Source: Atrichornis clamosus | Taxonomy: Eukaryota; Chordata; Aves; Passeriformes; Menuridae | Reading direction: 5' to 3' | Assembly: GCA_013400975.1 (NCBI GenBank) | Contig: WBMZ01005366.1 | Location: 103,639-167,638 of the forward strand | DNA: 64,000 nucleotides | In this document: piece by piece, positions 53,516-64,000 of the stretch | Layout of the letters: every line of letters starts with the position of its first letter | Position numbering within the stretch: the stretch's first letter is position 1 | The notes under the pieces: generated by a model | Told to the model about the DNA's origin: nothing | The model's input: only the letters and a program-made list of their open reading frames with translations | The model's database searches: none | Position numbers and translations under genes: made by a program

Positions 53516-56089
53516 TGCCCCTCTTCACAAAGGCAGCTCAGCTGGGGCTTTCAGCAGCTCCTCTGAGGTGAGCTCACACAGTGCCAGGGCTCCCCCTGCC
53601 CAGGCACGTGTGCAGCATTAATCACCGAATGTGCCTCTTACAGGAAAGCCACTGAGACCCCCAGTAGGACCCTTCTGTGCTGCCAAAGCAAGCACCAAAG
53701 GCCAGGTGTGCTCCGTCAAGGGTGTCACCTCTGCGTGCCACCAGGCTGGCGGCTGGAACGCTGTGGATACGTTACTGCTCTCCAAGAAAACTCGTGCCAG
53801 TGCCCTGACTCGCGGGGCTCCGCCAGGCTGGACACTGCTGGTCCTGCCAAGGGTGCTGCGTGGGCAAACATGGAAAGCTCACAGCAGGGCGTGGCTGTAG
53901 GAAAGGGGTGAAGGCACCGTGGAGCCTGGAGGGCTGCCAGGAAAAGAGATGGGGCAGCTTGGGACCAGCATGATGATGTCCCCTATGGCACAGCCAGTAA
54001 GGCAGGAGCGGTGTAGGGGGGTAGGAGAAGCCTAAAAGTCTTTCATGGAAAAATACCCTGTTCTTTCCAGCTAGCTTAATGGCTTCCCTTCATCAACTTG
54101 GATAATTTGTTTCACCCCATGTGATTTTGAAGATGAAGTGACATACCTGGACTCTAGCTCAGTAAATCTCAAACTTATCTCAGACTCATGGAACAAAATC
54201 ATTTCTATATAAAGCAGCATTTTATGTGCTAACCTGAATAGGGAAAGCTGGGGAAGGAAAATATGAGTTCTGATACTTGATCTCCTTGAAATTCTACAAG
54301 TAGAGCTATGGTATATTTCAAATAACTGCCTTACTGAGAAAAAATGTCTTCTATTACTCAAACCCTTGCTACCTGATTTGAATTTATGACTGCCTAAATA
54401 TGCTGTGTGGCTGAATTACAAGGCATGTGTGTACATTAAACCTGGTGACTGTGGGAAGCAAGTAACAGTGATAGACAACTTAAAGAATGATCTAAACCAG
54501 GAGCTGATGTGACCGATGGACTGCCATAGATGTAAGTAGTTTTGAGTGCTTGTCATCTGTCCACATGATCCTAGTGCTGGCAGCCTGTGGAAAGTGATGC
54601 GTGGGAAACCAGTGCAAAGTGCTGATTTATTTTATGCTAATGGGGAAAAGTCCATATTGTTCAAATTAAATCCTAAAGCAGAAACAAATCATCCAGCCAA
54701 AGCCCATCCTATGGAGTTTCATTGAAACAGTTAGTGGTCTCTTTCATGACCTCAAAGTAAAAATTAAACAATGTTAGGGGCTGCTGTTTTCAAGTGCTTC
54801 TGGCTGCTGAAAGCAGCTGAGATTCTCCTACAGATGGCTATTTAAGTTAAAAGCCAAACGGGGAGATCACAGCAATTAGTGTGCATTGGCTTCTAACTGC
54901 ACCAGAGTGAATAATGTGGGAGAAGTGAGCCAGGACTCTGCCTCGGCCTGTGCTTTTTCCCAGCAGAGGCTGAGTACCAGCAGTTCTTCTCAATTAAAAA
55001 AAAAGAGAGAAAGTGGGGGGTATTTCTTGCTGCTGCTTCACTTGAACAAAATAAAAGAGATTTTGAACAAAATAAAAGAGATTATGCAAAGATAGACTAA
55101 AGTAGGAGTGGGAGGAAAGAAAAAAAATATTTCAAAGAGGAAAACAGCCCACTTCAGGGCTCTCCAACTGGATCTGTAGTACAATGTTTCTCCTACTTTT
55201 GCCATAAACTGCCTCCCCAGAGGCTCACTGTAGGCTTGTTGATCTCCCAGGCTTTTTTTCTATGTAGCCTGAGGCCAAGAAAAGCGTAATAGGACTTCAG
55301 CATTCTTATTTAAAAAGAACTGAAAGGAGAAGTGATTTATCATCTTGGAGATTCAGAATTTCCTGAGGAAAAACAGAGGGGCAGAAGGCTTATGAATTAA
55401 CATCTTTTTACTCATTTGTGTAAGTGATAGAAGACTGTACAATAGTGTAATCCCAGTTTCACTAAAATTCTTACAACACTGTCCTGTGAGGTACTTTTAT
55501 CATCACTTCCGAACGTATCTGAACGTTCATTTTTCCAGAAGTTTTGTAGCTATCCGCTGGAATGGGTTGGAGCGGTGAGATCACGTTGGAAGATACTGAT
55601 CAGAGAACAGGTCTCAGATTTCAAGTCAAAAAGTGTCTCTGGAGAACGATCAAGAACAAAACCAGCTTTTGTTCCTTCAGGTCTTTTTCTTAGGGAGCAT
55701 GGAAAACAATGGCAACATGTTTGTGTGTCATGGTCTTTGCTGAAGTAGACATTCAGCTTTTGCCTCTACCAGATGGAGTGATAGAAGTGTGATTGTCTTA
55801 TGCTCTTTAGGGGCTTGTCATTACCACCTTGGGACTAGTAATCTGTAAACCAGAATTTTTTTCTGTTGGTGCTCCAGTGAAAAGGTTTATTTGTGAAAAA
55901 TTAAAAATGGGGATTGCTTTCTGCACTGCTGTTATAGCCTCCTTAAAAATGAGGGATGAGGAGCCCACAGCTAATAAATACAGAAGATAAATGCTCCTAA
56001 TATTGTGTGAAGGGTGACTAGGGGACAGTTCTTTGAGTGGTCATGGTGATGGGGCGAGAGTCCTGAGGACTGGTAGTCAGCAAGGATTT
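53516..56089. other. Non-coding stretch with one GC-rich open frame
   Basis: A GC-rich segment at 53,520-53,960 includes an open frame (53,642-53,902) directly after an acceptor-like tgtgcctcttacag. It matches no family that I know. Further right, a 21-bp unit is duplicated in tandem at 55,042-55,083. The rest shows nothing recognisable. Confidence 0.5.
55042..55083. repeat. 21-bp tandem duplication
   Basis: The unit ttgaacaaaataaaagagatt occurs twice, head to tail and identical, as two adjacent 21-base copies. Confidence 0.93.
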
Positions 56090-56345
56090 ACGATAAGGCA
56101 TCCTTCAGCAACCCATCAGCCTTCTCCAATGTAGTGTCTGGCCTGGTGGAGGCCGGGAGAGCAGTGGACGTTGTTTGCCTTGACCTTAGCAAGGCTCTCA
56201 GCCCTGTCTCCCAAAACACCCTCACAGACGAGCTGATGAAGTACAGAGTGAGAAAGTGGATTGAGCACAGCTGAGCCATCTCAGAGGGTTGTGCTCAGCA
56301 GCACGGGGTCCAGCTGGAGGCCAGGGGTACCCCAGGGTCTGTACT
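56090..56345 (+). mobile_element. CR1-type LINE reverse transcriptase relic, plus strand
   Basis: The plus-strand frame at 56,143-56,220 reads LVEAGRAVDVVCLDLSKALS, then PVSQNTL. This is the LINE reverse-transcriptase motif around VDVVYLDLSKAFDTVSH, with the F-D positions mutated. About 100 bases later, GTPGSVLGP corresponds to the GVPQGSVLGP motif. Stop codons and frame changes lie between, so the copy is dead. CR1 is the likeliest family in this genome. Confidence 0.75.
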
Positions 56346-56781
56346 GGGGCCGTGCCGGTGCAGGATAGGAAATGTGAAATGTGTTCTGCCCCTTGAAGGC
56401 ACCTGACAACTCCGTGTATGTACACGAGGTGGTGGAAGGGGACAGAACCGAATTGATGCCCAGGGCACAGCCAAACTACCTCAGAATTTAACCATACAGA
56501 CCATTTCAAGTGAAGGTTACTGGCGTCACAGGGGGAAGCAACATCTGTGAGGAAGAAAGTCTCAAGCCAATTGTAAACTGAGAGAATAGAATAAATGGAT
56601 GCCAGCCAGTTGCAAGAGCTGGTGACAAAGACAAGAGGCTGTGGAGCTGACCCTTGACACTGGCAGTCGCAGTTGCCTGGCACAAAACCTCCCCCGTTGC
56701 TGCAACAGAAAGACTGGGAACAACTGCTGGTGCCAGCAGGGGGTTGAGGAGAAGGCAAGCTGAGCTGCAGTTCCATTAGAA

Positions 56782-57049
56782 TTTATTTACTCCCATATCA
56801 GATGAAGTATAAACCAGGGAGCTCAGTGTAGCAGTGGGCACTAGAACTGAGGGGTTTGCAGCACTTCATGTAGCAGAGGAGGGTGTCTGAGAACACGGCT
56901 GCTTGTGGGGGCAAGTACAGCATCACAGAGCAGCTGCTTTGTAGTGCTTGGAACCACGGGATCAGTCATTGTTCTCAGGACAATTGAAGGTGCAATCTCA
57001 GCCTCCCTACTTTTCCTCTCGACTGGAATGCGCTTTCCAGCCACCTTCT
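56782..57049 (-). other. Possible terminal exon, minus strand (unrecognised)
   Basis: On the minus strand, an acceptor-like cataccatag ends at 57,050. It is followed by an open frame of about 68 residues with varied composition (begins KVAGKRIPVERKSREAE, ends LLHEVLQTPQF), a TAG at 56,841-56,843 and an AATAAA at 56,782-56,787. The order acceptor, frame, stop, poly(A) signal is that of a last exon. The polypyrimidine tract is poor, I find no upstream exon, and no family is recognised. It may be chance or a relic. Confidence 0.2.
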
Positions 57050-57095
57050 CTATGGTATGTTTTGATAAAGAATTACAGCACCTTGACATTACCAT

Positions 57096-60000
57096 TTCTT
57101 TGAATAATTCTGCGCAGTGTCTTCACTTGGGAAAATATATGCTGCTTTATATTAAAGGAGTGTCCCATATGACACAGTGTTCACACACAAGTGTAGTGAA
57201 GTGTTTGCACAAATTCTGCAAAAACCAGTCCCTGAGGTGGACAGTTTTGACCAGGAGCTGTGTGCATTTTAGACTGGAAATTATTCTCTACAGTGCAGAA
57301 CACAGACACCCCCCACACACCCATCCCTTCATTTCCTTATGAAATGCAAACTCCGGTGATTGCTCAATACGTTAATAAACATACAGAGAATACGTGGTTA
57401 AATCAACCTTCCTGCAACTTGGTGGTTGGGAGTATTGAGCATACTAACAGTGTCAGCATCCATGCTGTCTTTCAATGGAATTTGGGATTGAAAGTCAGAT
57501 GAATGACAGAAAAAAGGTAATCTCTAACTATACAATTCATCTCACAGGCAACACACTGCTTGTATCTACACAAACAAAACCCTTAATCTCATTTAGAAAC
57601 AACTGGTGGTTATAGGCATAGCTGATTTTAATTTATTACTGAATTAAGAGCTCCTTACACTTTGAGGGCACTGGAGAGGATTTTTGATTTGTAAAACTGT
57701 CATCCTTTTTCTTTCAATATACTATATGGACTACCAGAAGTCTGCAGATGTAGTAGTGTAATAATATTGACTTTCTTTACTGTCTTTTCAAGGTCTGCCA
57801 AGGTTCTTGCAAAATGTTGGGGTCTGTTGCCGACCTCCTGACAGTTTAGCCTGCCCAGCTGGGCTGATGCTGGCTAGTGTGGGTGTGTGGTGGTCCATAT
57901 CCTGACTGCACAGGGGTGCTGGTGTGGTGGGGCAGATCCTCACAGGCTCACAGTGCTGCCTTCTGCAGACTCTTGGTTTCAGCAGCACCACTTCTGCAGA
58001 AGTTTGACACTTTCTGGGTGTATTTTGTGTGGTTTGTACTAGAGCATAGTTTGAGTGCTCAGTATGTGAAAGTACGAAGTCCTTTGTCTCTCACAAAGTT
58101 TCTCAGATATTTTCACTGGAGAGACTCCTGGTGATGTCAGTGAGCTTTGGGTGCAAATACAGATGCCCTTATATGCAGATACAGCTGCTCTTCTCCTGCA
58201 CAAGCCCTTGGCATTACCTGAGGAGACAGGTATGTGCTCAACTGAGTATGTCCTGCCAGCTTTTTGACAGACATCTGGAAGCACTATTAAATCTGCATTT
58301 AGATAAAATATATAGCAATACCACTGCAGAAAGCAAATCCACAACGTATTATGCATCAGCTGTGAATAGCTTTAAAAATTCTTTTCTTAAAATAAAATAA
58401 GCATTTATCTTAAAGTCAAATTAAGTCATGGGATGACACGTTCAGCAATACACCCCAAATGCACTTATTAACGCTGAAGAAGGAAATCATTGCAGAATGA
58501 AGTTAAAACAACTCACACTGGGGGGCACTGTTGGCTGCCAGAATTACTGTCAATTCCTGTGAACTCAGAAGGGTTTGTGCAACCTGGTTTTGGAAAGGCT
58601 GAATGTCACATTAGGGTCTTCTGTGTTTTGGAAAGTAAAATACAAGGCAAATGCCTCACGTGCTTAGACCTCAAAAATAAGAATTATAATTTTTTTCCCT
58701 TCAGGAGGAACTTTGGTGTGAGTATTGTCTTTATCCATGGCAGTATCTGAGAGATTATTGTGAAATGTGGCATATCCCACTTACCTTGTAGTTTCAACCA
58801 CGCACTTCAATCCGTCTTTAACACAACTGATGTATGGCATAAATAGCTTCCATATCCACATTATTTGGAGGAGCATTTTGATACATGTGAGGAACCAGAC
58901 AGATTGTAATAACACAATCCCAGGTAAAAGGGAAAGCCTTTATCTATTCTATCTGAGATAAGCTGTTTTGCTGAACACCAAATGTCTGCAAAATGACTGA
59001 AAAAAAAGCGTTTATGACCGACTAATATTAGTAAGAGCACTTTATCAGCTCAGTGTTCCCCCTTCTCATGTTGCCTTCGGAAACCAAATTGCAACAAGTA
59101 TCATGATCACACTTAAAGTCTTGTTGTATCATTGTGTTCCCCAAGCAAAAAACTTTCAGCTTAGTAACAAAGTTTTTAAAGTTCCAGCCATACATGTAAG
59201 TTAGAAGGGTACAAACCAATATATAATATAAATATGTAAATATTTATTAATATAAATATCTTAGTCTATAAGTTCATGTTTAAATGGAATGTCAGCGTTT
59301 AGGAGATGAGGAAATAAAAATTCAGGACAATTAATGTCTTTACTAGAGAAAAATCTGCAGCTAAGAAGCATAATGCTTTATTTTGCAAACATTCTTGTTA
59401 CAAAAGTAGCAACTCATACTAAAAAAAAAAACCCAAAAAAACCCAAAAGGAGAGTACACATCTTGTTCTTTGGCTTTACCAGAGGATGACTAGTGGTTGA
59501 TTTCCTCCTCCCTAGACACATCACACATGGTTTGTACTTCTCAGACTTCAATTTAGAGGCAGGTGAAAGTCTCTACTGAACATGTTGTACTTAGACATCT
59601 CTCAAAAGCTCTCTTGCCTTTCTCTACCAACAAACAGAAACTGGTATTTCCAGGTAAAGGTCCAGCGTAGATTTTGCAGGATTTTTATTATTTGTGTAAA
59701 GAGATTGAGAAGAATATTCTCAGTAGCAATGATAATAAAAATAAATTCAAACCTTTTGCATCGCTGTGAGTGCTTGTGATGCAGGAATACACACATTTAC
59801 ATGTCAACCTGGCAGCCAGTCCTACTCACACGATCTCACAGCTGTGATGTTGATGGTTCATTTCCACCCTTGGTAGCATTTTGTGAAGGTATCAGTGCCA
59901 AGATCAAGTTCCCTCAGCAGCAGGATTCTCTGTAAATAGAATCAAGCAGAATCTGTCATAAATCAGTCCCTTTTGGGTTTTTGTTATTTTTTTCTAGAAA

Positions 60001-63000
60001 CAATTTGTGTAATCATGACTTAGAGTATTTTGAGACTTATCCAATGAACAGTGAAAAAATACAGTGAAGGTTTTCCACGTAGCACCTCACATTCAGTTAA
60101 TGCACAGGATTTTTAGTAGCAGTTATCATAAGAGGTAGGGATCTTTTTTTCTAATAGCTTTTTTAAAAAAAATCACGCTGTAGAGCTTAAGAGCTTATCT
60201 TTCATGTTTCCATTCTCCTGTTGCTTTTGGCGTGCATTGTAGGGTAAGACTGTAAAGATCTGTGTCCATCAGGAATGTGACATAGTGCACATCACTTCAG
60301 GTCTGGCAACACTCCAGTTACCACAGACAGAATCCCTTCTCTAAGCCCGCGGTGTGCAGATATTTTGTGTTCAGATCATGCAAGCTGGATTATTTTGAAG
60401 GACTGGGTAGAGCCTCATGGAGTTACCTTGAGGTCTAGGCAACCTCAATGGGCATTTCCAGGGTACCTCAGATAGTACAGTCTAAAACAGGAATCTTCTG
60501 TTGCTTTGGACCTAAAATATCCACTTCCCTGAGGATGGCAGAGTACAAATTTGAATTTACAATGTAGGCAGCTCAAAAGGGAAGTTAAGTAGCAAGATTG
60601 TAATCAAGAGAGTTCTAAATGCAACAAGGATACCCAGGGTTCCCACATTATTGGGTGGAGGGGGGCAGGAATCATGTGCCCCCTGGGACCGATACTTTAA
60701 ACATTTTTATCTGTCCCAGTCTCCTATGCTCAACAGTTTCATGTGGGGAGCACTTGTCCAGAAAATGGGATGGTTAGCCATAACATCTAGGAGATGTAAA
60801 GTGCATAGCTCAGACCCAAAGCAGCAGAGTACACTGTAGGTTATTCACTGGTTTAGATGCAGATTCTCTCTTCCCCCAGTCTAGAAGGGGTGTTCTCTGT
60901 CCTCCACGTATACAACTGCATTTCAGGTAGTTCCTTTTGCTCATTTGGAAATCCTGTTATCTTCACACAGACCCCAGTCCTAGCCCCAGACTGGATCTCT
61001 GATTTCTCTGTTCTCTGATCATCATTCTTCAAATGTTTCTGTTATTGGAAAGACCACTTTCAATTGTGAATGAAGATGAATTTCCTTGCCAAAAGAAAAC
61101 TGTGTTCACAACAGGATCGAACGTGTGAATCTCCTTACCAAGTTTACTTTACCCTTAGCTCAGCACAAGCCCTGCCCCATTCCCTGGGTCAGAAGGGAGC
61201 AGGATCTCTTGGTCTTGGTGTAACCCCAAGTCTGCTGATATCTTGCTTATCTCTTTTCCAAGGCCACTGATTCAGGAATAACACACCCCTGATCCTGGGG
61301 TCAGATCAGGAAATGTAAACTTCTATCACTAAATGAGTCCCAAAATACACCTGAATTCCCTTGAAGCAGTATGAGTATGTACCAAGTGCCTCATCTGTGT
61401 CCTTGTTTCAATCTTGGTCTTCATCTGAACAGATACTAATCCATCATAAACAGGACTCACAGTGCATTCCTAGTCTGCCACTGGCTCTTGCATTCTTCCA
61501 TGTGGGATCCAAATGCCCTTTTCTCAACAGCGTTTGATATTCTGGGCTTAGCTGCCTGTATATCCTGCTGCTTTGTGCTAACGTGCCTTCCAAAATAATA
61601 AAATATAGTAAGAAACTCTTTAGTGGAATTTTTCTCCATTTCTATATACTAAAACGCTTGCTTCAGATCCTTAGAGGAGGAGAATTTCATTCCAATGGAG
61701 ATAAATTCAGCTGAAGAATTAAGCTAAAAGCCTTTTTTTGCTCTATTTTACTCTCTTGTGTCTTAGCGCTCCATTTGGGTAATTAGGTAGAGCTTCATGA
61801 AGGAAATCAGGTGCAGTCATTAATGGCAACCTGGGTGTCTGCTGATTTCCAGAACATGTGAAAAAGAGGAAGAATAGATTGAAGTTTTCAGTAAACAGTG
61901 ATCTTAGTTTTCAGGTGAATCCAAGGTTTCTGGCTTGCACATAGAGAAGTGGTTTCCATACTGAGAAAGCTCTTCACTCCCTGTCCCTGTTTTGTGAAAT
62001 GATCTGTAGTTTGCTTTAATTACTGTGTGTAATTGATTCTTAAAGATAATACCTTCTTTATGGTCACTGGCTGTGCTACAAGTCAGAAACAAGCCTTTAC
62101 ACTAAGCTACTCCTGCAAAAATCTTTTTGATCCTTTTCAAGTCCAGCTGTAAACAATGAAAGAATCAAATATTCTCAGACTTCAAATGGTCCAGGACAAC
62201 CTTCCTTCATTATCTGGAGACAAGGCTTTCATTTTGTAGCCAAATAAGCATCAAAGGATCACAAACTTGGAAACAGCAAGTTATGTAGGATTATGTAGGG
62301 TGACTGCAATGAACCCTTTTATTATTATTATGAAAGTCAGTGCAATACTCCTTTGGCAGTTCCCATTTCAGCATTTGTAACAGACAGAAATGTAAGTAAG
62401 TGAAACATTATGGGATTCATTAAGTGTAATTTTATAGGTTGTAACTAAAACCATTGACACTCAATAGAAAATTTTAATACAATGCCTTTTGTTATACATT
62501 ATACTGAATATTGTATGTATATCCAAGAGAGTTTGGTCACGGTTATGTTTCTGTTAACAATGATTAAGGGCAAAATAACATTTCTTTTACCACATAGTTC
62601 AACAAATTAACTGCACAGAGAGACTGAGTTCTAATCCAAGAAACATTTCCACGTAAGCAAGGAACAATTGCTAAATACTGCTGAGCCAGCCAACACAGAA
62701 TGGGTGCGTGCCAGAAAAGTGACAAATGAAACCCTGCCCTGCAAACTGCTGTATGAACCACTGGGAACGTCACAATTCTGGGTGTTCCTAATGGGGTGCC
62801 AGAAAGCTTTCTTCTTTCCTGGTGGTCAGGGGGAGATGCAGAGCGCTGTCTTGACAACTTGTACAACTTTGAAGAAAATGTAATTTTTCTCCTTTAGATC
62901 AACTGAAGAACACATGTTTTGCAGAAGCAAGAAGAGGTGGATGAAAACCAGCATGGGAATAGACAGCATCTTGATTTTTGTAATTCGCTTTTGAAGGACA

Positions 63001-63335
63001 GGAGCCCTTTGGGTTCAGTCAGGGCCTTGAAGTAATCACTTACACAAACTAACTTTAGCTCAAAGCCAATAGAAAATATTTATTTTTAAAAATCCTCTAG
63101 CTTTTAGTAAGGTTGCTACATTGGTAGGAATAGGTGAGCTGATGTGAGATGGGAACAGCTCGATATCACTGCTTCAGGGCTTGTCTCTCCCAGAGCAATG
63201 CGGCCAAGGACTTGGAAAAGGCTTCCCAGCATCTCCAAGTGAGAACATCTCGTTCCGCTGAGTTGTGCAAAGGGCAGTGCAGAACTGAGGAACTTCTGCA
63301 CTTCATCCTGAGCCCACTAGTGAGGGTCAGTTGGA
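57096..63335. other. Non-coding stretch, no gene recognised
   Basis: No exon or RNA gene is recognised. If the AFF-type exon at 63,336-63,597 belongs to a live gene, this would be its downstream intron. I looked for later conserved AFF blocks (the TAYVRPMDGQD and SWPPPLTAIHTP motifs) on the minus strand by eye and did not see them. An interrupted poly(A) run with ccc insertions lies at about 59,421-59,449. Confidence 0.5.
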
Positions 63336-63597
63336 TTAAAACCTTCCCCTCCCTGTTAAACCACGTAGAGTCTCAGCAGAAGGGCAGCTGGCCCTCGGGT
63401 GCTGGAATGAAGACAGCAATGTATGGACAGCCTTTTCAGAGAAGGACAGGCAGTCAGGCTGGGGGGAACAGAGGGGCAACACTCTTTGGAATCCCTATAA
63501 GGTTCTGACAGGATTTGTTGCTCATTAACTCCTTGACCTCCTCATAATTGCCCAGCATGTTCTGAATTCGGCTTGACAATTCATCTCCTTTATTAGT
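63336..63597 (-). pseudogene. AFF1: AFF-family (AF4/FMR2, AFF1-like) exon with broken frame
   Basis: Read on the minus strand, a good acceptor (tttgttcttctgttgcag) ends at 63,598 and the exon opens with [16 protein letters not shown], then NYEEVKELM and NLIGIPKSV. This is the conserved N-terminal homology region of AF4/FMR2 proteins, nuclear scaffolds of the super elongation complex. [16 protein letters not shown] is closest to AFF1, while NLIGIPK resembles the AFF2/AFF3 version. The frame meets TGA at 63,454-63,456, just after a run of six C. In another frame, [19 protein letters not shown] resembles the next part of AFF1 exon 3 and stops at 63,336. The intact acceptor argues against a processed retrocopy. 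Either the exon is decayed or the C run holds an assembly indel; further stops in the expected long exon favour decay. Confidence 0.6.
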
Positions 63598-64000
63598 CTG
63601 CAACAGAAGAACAAAGAGGTGGACATTTCAAAAGCCCCCCAAGAGATCCAGCTCAGGAAGAGATTTTCTTCAGGATCTTAACTGAATCACCACGCATCAC
63701 CAGGAGCGAAGATGGGCAAGCTCATCTTGATCCTGCAAATCTCTCCAAAGCAAACAGGACTGCTCTGGCCACCATCAGTCAGGAGCTGGGAAGATGCTGT
63801 GTTTTACACGTGTCATGCTCAGGTCTGCTACACCCTGTGCCGAGCCACAGCTCTCCTCTTCCACCCCACACCCCTTACCATTACCTGGTAGGGTTCTGCA
63901 AAGAATGGAGCCCTCCCTTTAGACAACCAAAGAGGCCTCAGATGAATGTCAATATTTGTAGAAAGGGGGAGGAGAGCAGAGAGAAAACAAGCATTAAATA
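63598..64000. other. Sequence upstream of the AFF-like exon
   Basis: On the minus strand this is the intron leading into the AFF-like exon. Its last bases form the pyrimidine-rich acceptor. The preceding AFF exon is not visible within the window. Confidence 0.5.

Noticed and set aside
56222..56776. 184-codon minus-strand open frame, the longest in the window
   Set aside because: Its C-terminal part is antisense to the LINE reverse-transcriptase relic and the rest matches nothing known. The openness is likely a by-product of GC-rich repeat sequence.
57788..57991. GC-rich minus-strand open frame near 57.9 kb
   Set aside because: No domain recognised, and adjacent frames shift repeatedly. It could be an old repeat, but there is not enough to name it.
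59421..59449. Interrupted poly(A) run, possible tail of a processed pseudogene
   Set aside because: No recognisable gene body lies on either side, so it is treated as simple A-rich sequence.
1..64000. tRNA, rRNA, CRISPR or bacterial-type operons
   Set aside because: Nothing resembling these was seen. The CR1 fragments, introns and base composition show vertebrate nuclear DNA.

Overview
This is nuclear DNA from a vertebrate, very probably a bird. The evidence is a set of short 5'-truncated CR1 LINE fragments, several ending in the avian CR1 tail (attctatgattct-type octamers), a low overall repeat content, AT-rich non-coding DNA and GT-AG introns. No rRNA, tRNA, CRISPR, operon or prokaryotic structure is visible. 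The species cannot be fixed from sequence alone.

Layout. Positions 1-35,170 are non-coding as far as I can read: three clear CR1 pieces (8852-9346 minus, 13066-13238 plus, 28923-29148 minus), a (CA)13 microsatellite, a 46-bp tandem duplication, two perfect palindromes, and a block at about 29,241-29,870 that reads like a solo retroviral LTR on the minus strand. Positions 35,343-40,268 (plus strand) carry the one complete gene I can build: five coding exons with GT-AG introns and consistent phases, giving a 132-residue single-pass type I membrane protein with a signal peptide. I do not recognise its family. It has a promoter-proximal CCAAT box, two opposed RUNX-like motifs and a poly(A) signal at 40,803. 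Positions 41-63 kb are again mostly non-coding, with four more CR1 relics and two open frames with partial exon-like signals. At 63,336-63,597 on the minus strand lies an exon of the AF4/FMR2 (AFF) family, closest to AFF1, with an intact splice acceptor but a broken reading frame.

The two gene signals face each other: the membrane protein gene runs rightward and the AFF exon leftward. If the AFF locus is live, the membrane-protein gene could lie inside or beyond its 3' part on the opposite strand; if the exon is dead, it is a local relic. Nothing links the two functionally. I found no evidence for a novel multi-gene system; the items most worth following are the unrecognised membrane-protein gene and the broken AFF exon.
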